This document shows, piece by piece, positions 48,668 through 57,525 of a stretch of DNA of 64,000 nt. The notes beneath the pieces are model-generated. The model saw only the letters and a program-made list of their open reading frames with translations. It had not been told where the DNA came from and made no database searches. Both the position numbers and the translations under genes were made by a program. The DNA is from DATAEY01 sp045805565 (GTDB taxonomy: Bacteria > Actinomycetota > Thermoleophilia > Solirubrobacterales > Solirubrobacteraceae): positions 1 to 64,000 of the forward strand of contig JBJMKZ010000004.1 in assembly GCA_045805565.1 (NCBI GenBank), given 5' to 3'. Each line of letters opens with the position of its first letter. Position 1 is the stretch's first letter.

Positions 48668-49884
48668 CGCCGGGCGCGCTCGCCGCGCTCGTACGCGACC
48701 GCGGCGCCGATCCGCTCCACGGTCGGCGGGTGGGTGCCGAGCAGTGCCACCACCCATCCCGGCGGGTCGGGGTCGACGACGTTGCGCAGCGCGATCCCGT
48801 GCTCGAAGGCGATGAACGGCTTGGGGGCGCCGGTCATGTCGAGCGAGAACGAGTCAGCCCGCTGCTCGACGCGGCGCGAGAGCTGGTTGGACACGGTCCC
48901 CACCGCGCCGGACACCAGCGCGAGCGAAAGCGCGGCGGCGGGAAGGACGGCGGGTGTCCCGCGGGCCGGGGACAGCCGCTCGGTGAGGCGCTGAGCCGCG
49001 AGCATCGCCGCGGGACCGACCAGCGCCAGGTACAGCAGTCCGCGTGGCACGTCGCGATAGTGGACATGCGCGAGCTCGTGGGCCACCACCAACCTCACCT
49101 CGTCCCGCGAGAAGTGCTCGAGCAGCGTGTCGAACAGCACCACCCGCTTTGTCGCCCCCAGGCCGGTGACGTAGGCGTTGGCGGCCGTCGTCCGGCGGCT
49201 GGCGTCGACCTCGTAGACCCCTCCCACCCTGACGCCGGCGTCCCGGGCGAGCTCGAGCACGTCGGTGCGCGCGGGGCCCGCGGGCAGGCGCTGGAAGCGG
49301 TTGAACAGCGGGTCGAGGACCACCGGCCCGACGTAGAGGAAGGCGGCCCCCGCCGCGAATGCCGCCGCCGACGCGGGCGCCCACCAGTGACGCGGGAAGC
49401 GGCGCATGAGCCCGAGCAGAACAGCCGAGCCGCCGGCGGCCAGCCCGGCGCCGATGGCGCCCGACTTCACCAGATCCCACCCCCAGCCGGCCCACGACTG
49501 GGTGACGAGCCCGACGTCGAGCGCGCGCTGGCGGGACACCGCCCCCAGCGGCAGGCTCACGACGGCCAGGGCGACCGACAGTGCGGCGCCGGTCGCCGCG
49601 CCCGCGAGGATCGGACGGCGAAAGCCGCGCAGTCGCCGTGGCGGTCTGCGCACCAGCAGGATCAGCAGTGCGCCCTGGACGACGATCTGCCCGCCGTACA
49701 GGGCCAGCTGCGGGCGGCGGTAGTCGCGCGCCCGCTGCAGCTGCACTGAGGTGAAGTACGAACCCGCGCTCACTGGTGTGGGCTCGATGATGCCGGCGCG
49801 GGGGCGCAGCACGAGCACGGCGACCTCGGCCACCAGCGCGGCGGCCACCAGCGCAACCGGAAGGCGCAGCCCTCGGCGATCCAC
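48664..49884 (-). CDS. M48-family membrane metalloprotease
   Basis: Membrane zinc endopeptidase of the Ste24/HtpX type, 406 residues. Several N-terminal membrane helices precede LVVAHELAHVHYRD, with HELAH binding zinc, and a downstream RRVEQRADSFSLDMTG supplies the third ligand glutamate. The GTG at 49882-49884 was chosen: it leaves room for GGGAGGG upstream, whereas the next ATG at 49929 would overlap the divergent gene's ATG. Family members process CAAX-type or misfolded membrane proteins; the substrate here is unknown. Confidence 0.87.
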   Translation of the reverse strand: MDRRGLRLPVALVAAALVAEVAVLVLRPRAGIIEPTPVSAGSYFTSVQLQRARDYRRPQLALYGGQIVVQGALLILLVRRPPRRLRGFRRPILAGAATGAALSVALAVVSLPLGAVSRQRALDVGLVTQSWAGWGWDLVKSGAIGAGLAAGGSAVLLGLMRRFPRHWWAPASAAAFAAGAAFLYVGPVVLDPLFNRFQRLPAGPARTDVLELARDAGVRVGGVYEVDASRRTTAANAYVTGLGATKRVVLFDTLLEHFSRDEVRLVVAHELAHVHYRDVPRGLLYLALVGPAAMLAAQRLTERLSPARGTPAVLPAAALSLALVSGAVGTVSNQLSRRVEQRADSFSLDMTGAPKPFIAFEHGIALRNVVDPDPPGWVVALLGTHPPTVERIGAAVAYERGERARR

Positions 49885-49927
49885 CCGGCCAATGTAGCCC
49901 TCCCCCACGCCAGTAGGGTCCGCGCCC

Positions 49928-50659
49928 ATGCGCATCGCGCTCGTCTCGGACATCCACGGCAACCGACCCGCCTTCGCCGAGGTTCTGACCGAGATCGCCA
50001 CCGAGGAGGTCGACGCGGTCTGGTGCCTCGGCGATCTGGTCGGCTACGGAGCCGAGCCGGACGCCTGCATCGAGCTGGCGCGCGAGCACTGCGACCTCTG
50101 CCTGGTCGGCAACCACGACCTGGCCGTGCGCGGCGACATCTCGCTGTCGGAGTTCTCGCGCGGCGCCGAGCTGGCCGCCCGCTGGACCCAGGAGACGATC
50201 ACGCAGGACAACCTCGACTTCCTGTTCGGGTTGGAGCCCGAGGTGCTCGATCGCGAGGTCGGGCTCTATCACGCCAGTCCGCGCGACCCGGTGTGGGAGT
50301 ACGTCCTCTCGACCCTGCTGGCCGAGCTGTGCCTGGACGCGCAGGGCCACCGGCTGTGCCTGATCGGCCACTCGCACGTCGCGCTGTCGTTCTCCCGACT
50401 CGAGGGCGAGCCGGCCACCGGCGAGACACGGCCCGACGGCGCTCGACTCGACGTCTCCGACGGCGAGTGGCTGCTCAACCCCGGCAGCGTCGGACAACCG
50501 CGGGACGGGGACCCGCGTGCCGCCTGGCTCGTCCTCGACACGTCGGACTGGGCGGCCGAGTACCGGCGCACCGAATACGACATCGCCGCCGCCGCGGAGG
50601 CGATCCGCGCCGCCCGGCTGCCGGATTCGCTCGCCGAGCGCCTCGAATACGGGCAGTAG
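49928..50659 (+). CDS. Calcineurin-like metallophosphoesterase
   Basis: 243-residue phosphoesterase of the YfcE/MJ0936-like group. All metal-binding blocks are intact: SDIHGN, CLGDLVGYG, GNHD and GHSH. The GDLVGYGAEPD segment is typical of the small bacterial subgroup acting on cyclic nucleotides, phosphodiesters or dinucleotides. The ATG at 49928 faces the M48 gene closely. It is followed after 12 bases by the lipoprotein gene of the kinase pair. Confidence 0.9.
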   Translation: MRIALVSDIHGNRPAFAEVLTEIATEEVDAVWCLGDLVGYGAEPDACIELAREHCDLCLVGNHDLAVRGDISLSEFSRGAELAARWTQETITQDNLDFLFGLEPEVLDREVGLYHASPRDPVWEYVLSTLLAELCLDAQGHRLCLIGHSHVALSFSRLEGEPATGETRPDGARLDVSDGEWLLNPGSVGQPRDGDPRAAWLVLDTSDWAAEYRRTEYDIAAAAEAIRAARLPDSLAERLEYGQ

Positions 50660-50671
50660 GATGCGGCGCCG

Positions 50672-51211
50672 ATGCGCTCGCTGCTCGTCGTCCTCACCGC
50701 GGCGGCGCTGGGCCTCTCCAGCGCGCTCCTCGTGGCCTGCGGAGATCGCAACGGGCTGATCCCGGCCACCGCCGCCGACGCGCTCAATGCCGACCTCGAC
50801 GAGGCGTCGAACGCGGTCGCCAGCCATGAGTGCAAGCGCGCCCAAGGTGCGCTGGCCCGGGCGCTCGACCGGGCCGACGGGCTGCCCCCGAGTATCGACC
50901 CGCGGCTGCGCGACAACCTCGCGAAGGGGCTGGCACACGCCGCCCAGCGGGTGGCCGTCGGCTGCCGGCGCAAGACCCCGACGGTCACGACGCCGACCGA
51001 GACCGTCCCCACCGAGACCACGGCCCCCGAGCCGACCCCCACGCAGACCACGACCGAGCACACGACTCCGAGCCCGCGGCCCCCGCCAACCACACCGCCG
51101 CCTCCGTCCGACAGCGGCGGCACCCCGGCGGGCAATGACGGCGCCGGCCACGGCGGCAGCGGCGGAGGCAGCGGCGGAGGCGACGGCAACGGCAACGGAG
51201 GCAGCCGGTGA
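50672..51211 (+). CDS. Lipoprotein with Thr/Pro and Gly-rich disordered tail, kinase partner
   Basis: Exported lipoprotein of 179 residues with a signal peptide and lipobox VAC (Cys23). A helical region with two more cysteines (about 25-98) is followed by a Thr/Pro/Glu-rich spacer (100-140) and a Gly/Ser/Asn-rich end (140-179), suited to crossing peptidoglycan. It overlaps the Ser/Thr kinase by 4 bases (51208-51211), which couples their translation. It may be the extracellular partner or a substrate of that kinase, whose own outside domain is very short. Confidence 0.7.
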   Translation: MRSLLVVLTAAALGLSSALLVACGDRNGLIPATAADALNADLDEASNAVASHECKRAQGALARALDRADGLPPSIDPRLRDNLAKGLAHAAQRVAVGCRRKTPTVTTPTETVPTETTAPEPTPTQTTTEHTTPSPRPPPTTPPPPSDSGGTPAGNDGAGHGGSGGGSGGGDGNGNGGSR

Positions 51212-52398
51212 GCGCCGAGGTGATCGCGGGCCGCTATCACCTGGAGCGCCGCCTGGGCATCGGCGGCATGTCCACCGTCCAGCAGGCGTTCGATCCGAGG
51301 CTGGAGCGACGGGTGGCGGTCAAGCTCCTGGCGGAGCACCTCGCCGAGGACTCGAACTTCGTGGCGCGGTTCCGGCGGGAGGCGCTGTCCGCCGCCCGCC
51401 TGGTCCATCCCAACATCGTCCAGGTGTTCGACTTCGGCCTGGACGAGCCCACCGGCCAGCACTTCATCGTCATGGAGCTGGTCGACGGACCGTCGTGCGC
51501 ACAGCTGCTGCGTGATCACGGAACGCTGCCGGTCGACGAGGTGCTCGACGTCGTGGGACAGGCGTGCCGCGGCCTCGACCACGCGCACCGCAACGGCGTC
51601 GTGCACCGGGACGTCAAGCCGGGCAACCTGCTGCGCAGCGGCGACGGAGTGGTGAAGCTGGCCGACTTCGGGATCGCCAAGGCCACCGAGCAGTCGAGCA
51701 TCACGCAGGTCGGGTCGGTGCTGGGCACCGCCGCGTATCTGGCCCCCGAGCAGGCGCGGGGCGAGGAGGCGGGGCCCCCCGCCGACCTCTACGCGCTCGG
51801 CGTCGTGACGTACCAGCTGCTCTCCGGCCGCCTTCCCTACGAGGCCAGCTCGCTGTCCGAGCTGGCGCTCAAGCAGCAGCGTGAGGTGCCGCTGCCGCTT
51901 GACGCGGCGAATCCCGAGATCCCGCCGACGCTCGCCCGCGCGGTGGCGCGGTCGCTGGCCATAGACGCCGACGCCCGCTACGCCGACGCCATCGCGATGG
52001 CCGAGTCGCTGCGGGCGGGAGTCCGCGGGCTCGAGCCGCCGGCGGCGGAGGTCGCGGACTCGGCCACCGAGGCCACCCGGATGATGACCTCGCGCGAGCC
52101 GGTCGAGCGGACCGCCGCCACCCGCGTCCTGCCCTACGACCGCCCCCAGGCGACGCCGTCGCCGATGCCCGCCGCTCCGGTCGAGCGCCGCCGCGCCCGG
52201 GAGGCCGGGCGGCGCCGGCGTGCTCGTCGCAGCCGCGTCATCGCGGCGCTCCTCGTGCTCGCGCTACTCGCAGGCCTGCTCGCGGTCCTGGCCTCCGACA
52301 CGGGCACCAACCGGCCGAAGCTGCGGACCTTCTCGGCTCAGGATCCCCAGCGCGCAATCGACGAGGTCCACGACCTGATCAACGACAACACGCGCTGA
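51208..52398 (+). CDS. Membrane Ser/Thr protein kinase (PknB-like, no PASTA)
   Basis: Eukaryotic-type kinase of 396 residues, starting at GTG. The kinase domain (about 8-270) has the glycine loop LGIGGMSTV, VAVKLL with the ATP-binding Lys, the catalytic HRDVKPGN, DFGIAKA, and the APEQARGE region. A juxtamembrane spacer is rich in Ser/Thr/Pro, one membrane helix lies at about 344-365, and only about 30 residues remain outside. PASTA repeats are missing, so cell-wall sensing would need a partner such as the overlapping lipoprotein. Confidence 0.92.
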   Translation: MSAEVIAGRYHLERRLGIGGMSTVQQAFDPRLERRVAVKLLAEHLAEDSNFVARFRREALSAARLVHPNIVQVFDFGLDEPTGQHFIVMELVDGPSCAQLLRDHGTLPVDEVLDVVGQACRGLDHAHRNGVVHRDVKPGNLLRSGDGVVKLADFGIAKATEQSSITQVGSVLGTAAYLAPEQARGEEAGPPADLYALGVVTYQLLSGRLPYEASSLSELALKQQREVPLPLDAANPEIPPTLARAVARSLAIDADARYADAIAMAESLRAGVRGLEPPAAEVADSATEATRMMTSREPVERTAATRVLPYDRPQATPSPMPAAPVERRRAREAGRRRRARRSRVIAALLVLALLAGLLAVLASDTGTNRPKLRTFSAQDPQRAIDEVHDLINDNTR

Positions 52399-52405
52399 GG
52401 ACCGC

Positions 52406-53608
52406 TCACCGGGCGGGAGCCGCACCCGCGCGCAGGGCGGCAGCCGTCTCGGCCAGGGTCCCGCCCGCGAGCGCGGCCCGCAGCTCGGCCATCAGGTCCG
52501 AGATGAAGGCCAGGTTGTGAACCGTGAGCAGCCGCATCCCGGTCAGCTCGCGAGCTCGGATCAGATGACGCAGATACGCGCGCGAGTAGCCTCCCGCGCA
52601 CGCCTCGCAGCGGCACCCAGCAAGGACCGGATCGCGGGCATCCCGGCTGGCGGACTTTGTCAGGTCGGTCCGCCAGCGCCGCTCGGGGGCGGGCACCAGC
52701 GCCATCCCGTGCCGCGCGAGACGGGTAGGCATGGCGCAGTCGAAGAGATCGATGCCCAGCTCGACGCCGCGGATCAGGTCGTCAACCTCGCCGATGCCCA
52801 GCAGGTGACGCACCGCCCCGTCCGCCTCCCGCGCGAGCTCCTCGGTCGTCCACCCGACCACCTGGTGCATCTGGGCCTTGTCCCGGCCCAGCGAGCCCCC
52901 GACCGCGACGCCGTCGCAGCCGCTGCGCGCCACGCGGCGCGCCGAGTCCCGCCGCAGGTCCTCGTGAACGCCGCCCTGCACGATCCCGAACAGCAACTGT
53001 CCGCGCGGGCCGTGCTCGGCATGCCAGCGCAGGCAGCGCTCGAGCCAGCGGTGCGTGCGCCCGGTGGAGCGCTCGGTGTACTCGCGGCTGACATGGAACG
53101 GGGTGCACTCGTCGAACGCCAGCGCGATGTCCGAGCCCAGCGCCGCCTGCACCTCCATGGACGCCTCGGGAGTGAGGAGCCGTTCGGCGCCGTCGAAGTA
53201 GGAGCGGAACCGCACCCCCTCCTCCCCGATGGCGAGCACCGCGCCGTCCCCCTCCGCCGGCTTCCGGCGCCCCTTCACCTCGTCGGCGACCGAGCCGTGG
53301 CCCATCGAGAACACCTGGAACCCGCCGGAGTCGGTGACGATCGGCCCGCTCCACCCCATGAAGCCGTGCAGTCCTCCGTGCCGGGCGATCACCTCGGGGC
53401 CGGGGTCGAGCAGGAGGTGATACGTGTTGCCCAGGACCATCTGATAGCCGAGCTCCGCCACCTCCCGGCCGAGCAGGCCTCGCACCGCCCCGCGGGTGGC
53501 CAGCGGCACGAATGCCGGTGTGCGCACCTCCCCGTGGGCGACTCTCAGCGTGCCCGCCCGGGCGCGGGAGCCGGGATCACGGTGCTCGATGGCGAACGCA
53601 GAGCTCAC
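52406..53608 (-). CDS. tgt: Queuine/preQ1 tRNA-guanine transglycosylase
   Basis: Enzyme of 400 residues that exchanges guanine 34 for preQ1 in GUN-anticodon tRNAs. The catalytic base Asp93 is in TDSGGFQVF, the nucleophile Asp290 in FDCAMPTR, and the zinc site is CRCEAC with a following histidine, all intact. The GTG at 53606-53608 starts it. It is convergent with the kinase gene. No queuosine synthesis genes are near, so preQ1 must come from elsewhere. Confidence 0.93.
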   Translation of the reverse strand: MSSAFAIEHRDPGSRARAGTLRVAHGEVRTPAFVPLATRGAVRGLLGREVAELGYQMVLGNTYHLLLDPGPEVIARHGGLHGFMGWSGPIVTDSGGFQVFSMGHGSVADEVKGRRKPAEGDGAVLAIGEEGVRFRSYFDGAERLLTPEASMEVQAALGSDIALAFDECTPFHVSREYTERSTGRTHRWLERCLRWHAEHGPRGQLLFGIVQGGVHEDLRRDSARRVARSGCDGVAVGGSLGRDKAQMHQVVGWTTEELAREADGAVRHLLGIGEVDDLIRGVELGIDLFDCAMPTRLARHGMALVPAPERRWRTDLTKSASRDARDPVLAGCRCEACAGGYSRAYLRHLIRARELTGMRLLTVHNLAFISDLMAELRAALAGGTLAETAAALRAGAAPAR

Positions 53609-53626
53609 CGACCGAGCCTACAAACG

Positions 53627-53659
53627 CGGCGGGCCCGCGACCGCGTCGCGAGCCCGCCG
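53627..53659 (-). terminator. Hairpin terminator of hsp20
   Basis: CGGCGGGC (53627-53634) pairs with GCCCGCCG (53652-53659), continued after one mismatch by CGCGA/TCGCG around a 5-base loop. It lies 24 bases past the hsp20 stop and before tgt on the same strand, thus insulating tgt. There is no T run. Confidence 0.6.
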
Positions 53660-53683
53660 GCTGGATGGGCGCGAACCCGTGCG

Positions 53684-54220
53684 TCAGTTCTGGGCCGTCT
53701 CGGCGCGGGCCTGCTCGTCGAGCTGGCCGTCGCCGGCAGTCTGTGTCTCCTGGCCTTCGATGGCCGGCTGCTTCCCGCCCACGCTGATCGAGACCTTTTG
53801 TGGCTTACGCTGCTGCGGCTTGGGGATCCGCACCTCGAGGACTCCGCGGTCGAATGTCGCGTCGATCGCAGTGGCGTCGACGCCCTCGGGCAGGGTCAGG
53901 GCACGGGAGAAGCGGCCGGACGCCCGCTCGACGCGGTGATATCCCTCGCGCCGCTCCTCGTGGTCGGACTTGCGCTCGCCGGATACGGTCAGGACGTTCT
54001 CCTCGAGCTCGATCGAGACGTCCTCCTCGCGCATGCCGGGGAGATCGACGCGGAGGACGAACTGGTCATCCGCCTCCACCAGGTCCATGGCCGGGACCCA
54101 CCGGCGCAGGCTTCCGGGGTCGGCCGCCGGAGAGTCGCCGAAGAAGGTGTTGAACAGCCGGTTCATCTCGGACTGGAGGCTGTTGACCTCACGAGCCGGC
54201 TCCCAGCGAATCAGTGCCAT
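53684..54220 (-). CDS. Hsp20/alpha-crystallin small heat shock protein
   Basis: 178-residue ATP-independent holdase chaperone. The N-terminal arm is WEPAREVNSLQSEMNRLF, followed by the alpha-crystallin domain (about 45-140) with VDLPGMREEDVSIELEENVLTVSGERK and a GVLEVRIPK closing strand, and a hydrophilic Gln/Glu-rich tail. It has an unusually strong upstream control region: a near-consensus promoter and an AAGGAGGT ribosome binding site (54228-54235) 7 bases before the ATG. It is transcribed alone. Confidence 0.93.
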   Translation of the reverse strand: MALIRWEPAREVNSLQSEMNRLFNTFFGDSPAADPGSLRRWVPAMDLVEADDQFVLRVDLPGMREEDVSIELEENVLTVSGERKSDHEERREGYHRVERASGRFSRALTLPEGVDATAIDATFDRGVLEVRIPKPQQRKPQKVSISVGGKQPAIEGQETQTAGDGQLDEQARAETAQN

Positions 54221-54252
54221 CTTGCATACCTCCTTAGCCTATAACCGCTGCC

Positions 54253-54281
54253 ATTATGAAATCTCAGTCTGTATCTGTCAA
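54253..54281 (-). promoter_or_regulatory. Near-consensus housekeeping promoter of hsp20
   Basis: On the minus strand TTGACA (54276-54281) and CATAAT (54253-54258) are separated by exactly 17 bases. This is the best sigma-70-type promoter in the window, set in an AT-rich island of about 55 bases. No CIRCE palindrome was found, and HspR-type half-sites (CTTGA, CTGAG) are present only imperfectly. Confidence 0.85.
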
Positions 54282-54337
54282 GTTTCTGGTACGCCGTTCA
54301 CGCACAGACCAGGCGCGGGCGCCGGGCGGCTAGGCTG

Positions 54338-55276
54338 ATGCCGACCATGCGGCTCGAGGGGATCCACCACATCACCGCCATCACCGCGGACGCGCGCGCC
54401 AACGTGGACTTCTACGCGAGGGTCCTGGGGCTGAGGCTGGTCAAGAAGACCGTCAACTTCGACGCCCCGGACGTCTACCACCTCTACTACGCCGACGAAG
54501 CGGGGTCGCCGGGGAGCGTCCTGACCTTCTTCGAGTTCCCCGGCGCCGCTGCCGGCCGCGCCGGCGCCGGGATGATCCACACCATCGCCATGCGCGTCGC
54601 CGGCGATTCCGCACTCGACTTCTGGCAGTCGCGACTGGAGGCCGAGGCGGTGGGCGTGCGGCGCCACGAGGGCCGCCTGCGCTTCTCGGACCCCGAGGGA
54701 CTGCGCTTCGAGCTGGTGGTGGACGACGTCGCCGACCCGCCCCTCGCCGCGGACGCCCCCGACATCCCGCCCGGCCACGCGCTTCTCGGCTTCGCGGGGG
54801 TGCGGGCGTACACGAGCCAGCCGGCCGCGGCCCGCGACCTGCTGGAGCAGGCGCTCGGGTTTTCGCCGATCGGCAACGGTGGCTACCGCGCAGCGGGCGA
54901 GCAGCGCGGCGCGACGTACCTCTACGACCCCCCGCCGCCCCGACCGGGATCCCAGGGAGCGGGGACGGTGCACCACATCGCCTGGTCGTCGCGGGACGAC
55001 GAGGAGCAGCAGCTCTGGCGGCGACGCGTCGCCCAGCACGGCGCCCGCCCGACGCCGATCATCGACCGCATCTACTTCCATTCCGTCTACTTCCGCGAGC
55101 CGAACGGGGTGCTGTTCGAGCTGGCGACGCGGGGGCCGGGCTTCACCGTGGACGAGCCGCTGGCGCGGCTCGGGGAGGCACTGATGCTGCCCGAGCGCTA
55201 CGAACCCATGCGCGAGAGGCTCGAGCGCACTTTGACCCCGCTGGCCAATCCGCGCGTCCGAGCCCCGGCCCGGTGA
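54338..55276 (+). CDS. MhqO-like ring-cleaving dioxygenase / glyoxalase-fold protein
   Basis: Vicinal-oxygen-chelate protein of 312 residues with two glyoxalase-type modules (about 3-135 and 148-280). The metal ligands appear in GIHHITAIT, GTVHHIAWS and LFELATRG, as in MhqO/LinE-type extradiol dioxygenases acting on hydroquinones. ATGs at 54338 and 54347 are alternative starts. It overlaps the MhqD-like esterase gene by 4 bases, reproducing the mhqO-mhqD pairing known from quinone resistance in Bacillus. Confidence 0.86.
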   Translation: MPTMRLEGIHHITAITADARANVDFYARVLGLRLVKKTVNFDAPDVYHLYYADEAGSPGSVLTFFEFPGAAAGRAGAGMIHTIAMRVAGDSALDFWQSRLEAEAVGVRRHEGRLRFSDPEGLRFELVVDDVADPPLAADAPDIPPGHALLGFAGVRAYTSQPAAARDLLEQALGFSPIGNGGYRAAGEQRGATYLYDPPPPRPGSQGAGTVHHIAWSSRDDEEQQLWRRRVAQHGARPTPIIDRIYFHSVYFREPNGVLFELATRGPGFTVDEPLARLGEALMLPERYEPMRERLERTLTPLANPRVRAPAR

Positions 55277-55935
55277 CCGGCCTGCAGGGCCTCCGCCACC
55301 GGGTGCGCCCCGCGGCGGGCGAGCCGGCGGGGGCGCTGGTCCTGATGCACGGTCGCGGCACCGGCGAGGACGACATGTTCCCGCTGCTGGACGTCTTCGA
55401 CCCTCAGCGGCGCCTGGTCGGCGTGGCCCCCGGGGGCCCGCTGGCCCTGGCGCCCGCAGGCAAGCACTGGTATGCGGTGCGGCGGATCGGCTATCCCGAT
55501 CCCGCGACGTTCGCGACCACCTTCGCCGCCCTCGCGGAATGGGTCGATGCGATCCCGCAGGAGCTGGGCGTACCGCCGGAGCGCACCATCCTCGGGGGCT
55601 TCTCGCAGGGAGCGGTGATGTCCTACGCGCTGGGGCTGGCCGCCGGGCGGCCTACGCCAGCCGGCATCCTGGCCCTCAGCGGGTTCATCCCCACTGTCGA
55701 CGGGCTGGTGCTCGAGATCGAGGGTCGGGAGGGGCTGCCGGTGGCTATCGCGCATGGCACCAACGACCAGGTCATCGGCGTCGAGTGGGGTCGCACGGCG
55801 CGCGACGCGCTGCGGGCGGCGGGCGCCGACGTGACCTATCTCGAGTCGCCGGTCGCTCACACGCTCGACCCTCGGGAACTGCCCACGCTCGCCGACTGGG
55901 TACGGCGCACGCTGACGCCGGCCGCGACCACCTAG
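55273..55935 (+). CDS. MhqD-like alpha/beta hydrolase
   Basis: Carboxylesterase/phospholipase-type alpha/beta hydrolase of 220 residues. The oxyanion segment LMHGRGTGEDD, the nucleophile elbow GFSQGA, the acid in HGTNDQVI and the final histidine in SPVAHTLDP complete the triad. It starts at GTG overlapping the preceding dioxygenase. In Bacillus the related MhqD acts with MhqO in detoxifying quinones; the same is inferred here from the pairing. No MarR-type repressor is adjacent. Confidence 0.88.
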   Translation: MTGLQGLRHRVRPAAGEPAGALVLMHGRGTGEDDMFPLLDVFDPQRRLVGVAPGGPLALAPAGKHWYAVRRIGYPDPATFATTFAALAEWVDAIPQELGVPPERTILGGFSQGAVMSYALGLAAGRPTPAGILALSGFIPTVDGLVLEIEGREGLPVAIAHGTNDQVIGVEWGRTARDALRAAGADVTYLESPVAHTLDPRELPTLADWVRRTLTPAATT

Positions 55936-55980
55936 GGCGGGGCGAGGAGTCGCCGAGCAACCGCCCCCGGCGTGCAGTCT

Positions 55981-57525
55981 TCAGCCCGGCTGGACGAGCG
56001 GGCGGCCGGACATCGAGTCCGGTGGCTCGAGCCCGAGCAGCGCGAGCAGCGTGGGCGCCACGTCGGCCAGGATCCCCGCCTCGCGCAGGCGCAGGCCGGC
56101 CACGGTCACGATCAGCGGGACCGGGTTGAGGGAGTGCGCGGTGTTGGGGCCGCCGTCGGGCTCCAGCATGTGGTCGGCGTTGCCGTGGTCGGCGGTGATC
56201 ACGCAGGCACCGCCGGACTCGTGGACCGCGGTCACCACCTCGGCGAGCCCGGCGTCGACCGCCTCGATGGCCTTCACGGCGGCTGGGATGACCCCGGTGT
56301 GCCCGACCATGTCCGGGTTGGCGAAGTTGACGACGCCGAAGTCGGGCCGGTCGGCCCGCCAGCGCCGGGCGAACGCCGCCGCCACCTGGGAGGCGCTCAT
56401 CTCGGGCTTGCGGTCGTAGGTCGGGACGTCGCGTGGGGAGGGCACCAGCTCACGCTCCTCGCCCCGGCACGGGTCCTCCTCGCCGCCGTTGAAGAAGTAC
56501 GTGACGTGGGCGTACTTCTCGGTCTCGGCGACGTGGAGCTGCGACATCCCGCGATCCGCCAGCACGCGGGCCAGGGTCGTCTGCGGTCGGATCGGCGGAA
56601 AGGCGACCGGATAGGGCCACCGCTCCTCGTATTCGGTCATCGTCGCGTAGCGCTCCACCGGCGCGACGCCGCCCCGGTCGACCTCCGAGAAGCCGGGCTC
56701 GGCCAGCGCACGCGTGATCTGGCGCATGCGGTCGGGGCGGAAGTTGAAGGCGAAGACGGCGTCGCGGTCGGGCCTGACCGCGGCCTCCGGCCCCACCACC
56801 GTGGGCTCGATGAACTCGTCGGTCTCGCCGCGCTCGTAGGCGGCGTGGATCGCCTCCACCGCCGTGTCGGCGCTGTGGGGGGCGCGGCCGTGGACCAGCA
56901 CGTCGTACGCGCGCTGGGTGCGGTCCCAGCGTCGGTCGCGGTCCATCGCGAAGTAGCGGCCCACGACGCTGCCCACCCTTCCCCCGCCCGACTCCTGGAA
57001 CCACCGCTCGACGGACTCCAGGTACCCGGCGGCGGCGGTCGGCGGGGTGTCCCGCCCGTCGGTGAAGGCGTGGACGACCAGGTCGGGCACCTGCATCGAG
57101 GCGCCCAGGTCGACCAGCGCCCGCAGGTGAGCCCAGCCCGAGTGCACTCCGCCGTCGGACACCAGCCCGATCAGGTGAACCCGGTCGGACGACCCGAGCA
57201 GGTCACGCAGCACGGGGTTGGCCGCGAACGACCCGTCCGCCACCGCGTCGTCGATCCGGGTCAGGTCCTGGACCACCACGGCTCCGGCGCCGAGATTGAG
57301 ATGGCCGACCTCGGAGTTGCCCATCTGCCCCTCGGGCAGGCCGACGTCGCGGCCGCCGGCCTCGAGCCGGCCGTGAGGGTAGGCGGACCACAGCTCGTCG
57401 AAGTTCGGGGTGTCGGCCAGCTCGACGGCGTTTCCGGGGCCGGGCGCCGCCAGCCCCCAGCCGTCGAGGACCACCAGGCAGACGCGCTCGACCGGCAGGG
57501 CGCCCGGCCCGGGCGCAAGCGTCAT
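55981..57525 (-). CDS. gpmI: Cofactor-independent phosphoglycerate mutase
   Basis: Manganese-dependent iPGM of 514 residues, interconverting 3- and 2-phosphoglycerate. The nucleophile Ser71 is in EGQMGNSEVGH, the first metal motif in LVVLDGWG, and VVNFANPDMVGHTG and TADHGNADHM carry the remaining metal ligands. The ATG overlaps the tpiA stop (ATGA). It is the fourth and last gene of the gap-pgk-tpiA-gpmI operon. Confidence 0.96.
   Translation of the reverse strand: MTLAPGPGALPVERVCLVVLDGWGLAAPGPGNAVELADTPNFDELWSAYPHGRLEAGGRDVGLPEGQMGNSEVGHLNLGAGAVVVQDLTRIDDAVADGSFAANPVLRDLLGSSDRVHLIGLVSDGGVHSGWAHLRALVDLGASMQVPDLVVHAFTDGRDTPPTAAAGYLESVERWFQESGGGRVGSVVGRYFAMDRDRRWDRTQRAYDVLVHGRAPHSADTAVEAIHAAYERGETDEFIEPTVVGPEAAVRPDRDAVFAFNFRPDRMRQITRALAEPGFSEVDRGGVAPVERYATMTEYEERWPYPVAFPPIRPQTTLARVLADRGMSQLHVAETEKYAHVTYFFNGGEEDPCRGEERELVPSPRDVPTYDRKPEMSASQVAAAFARRWRADRPDFGVVNFANPDMVGHTGVIPAAVKAIEAVDAGLAEVVTAVHESGGACVITADHGNADHMLEPDGGPNTAHSLNPVPLIVTVAGLRLREAGILADVAPTLLALLGLEPPDSMSGRPLVQPG

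Noticed and set aside
54241..54300. HspR (HAIR) operator upstream of hsp20
   Set aside because: CTTGA and CTGAG half-sites are present but their spacing and sequence do not match the inverted CTTGAGT-N7-ACTCAAG pattern.
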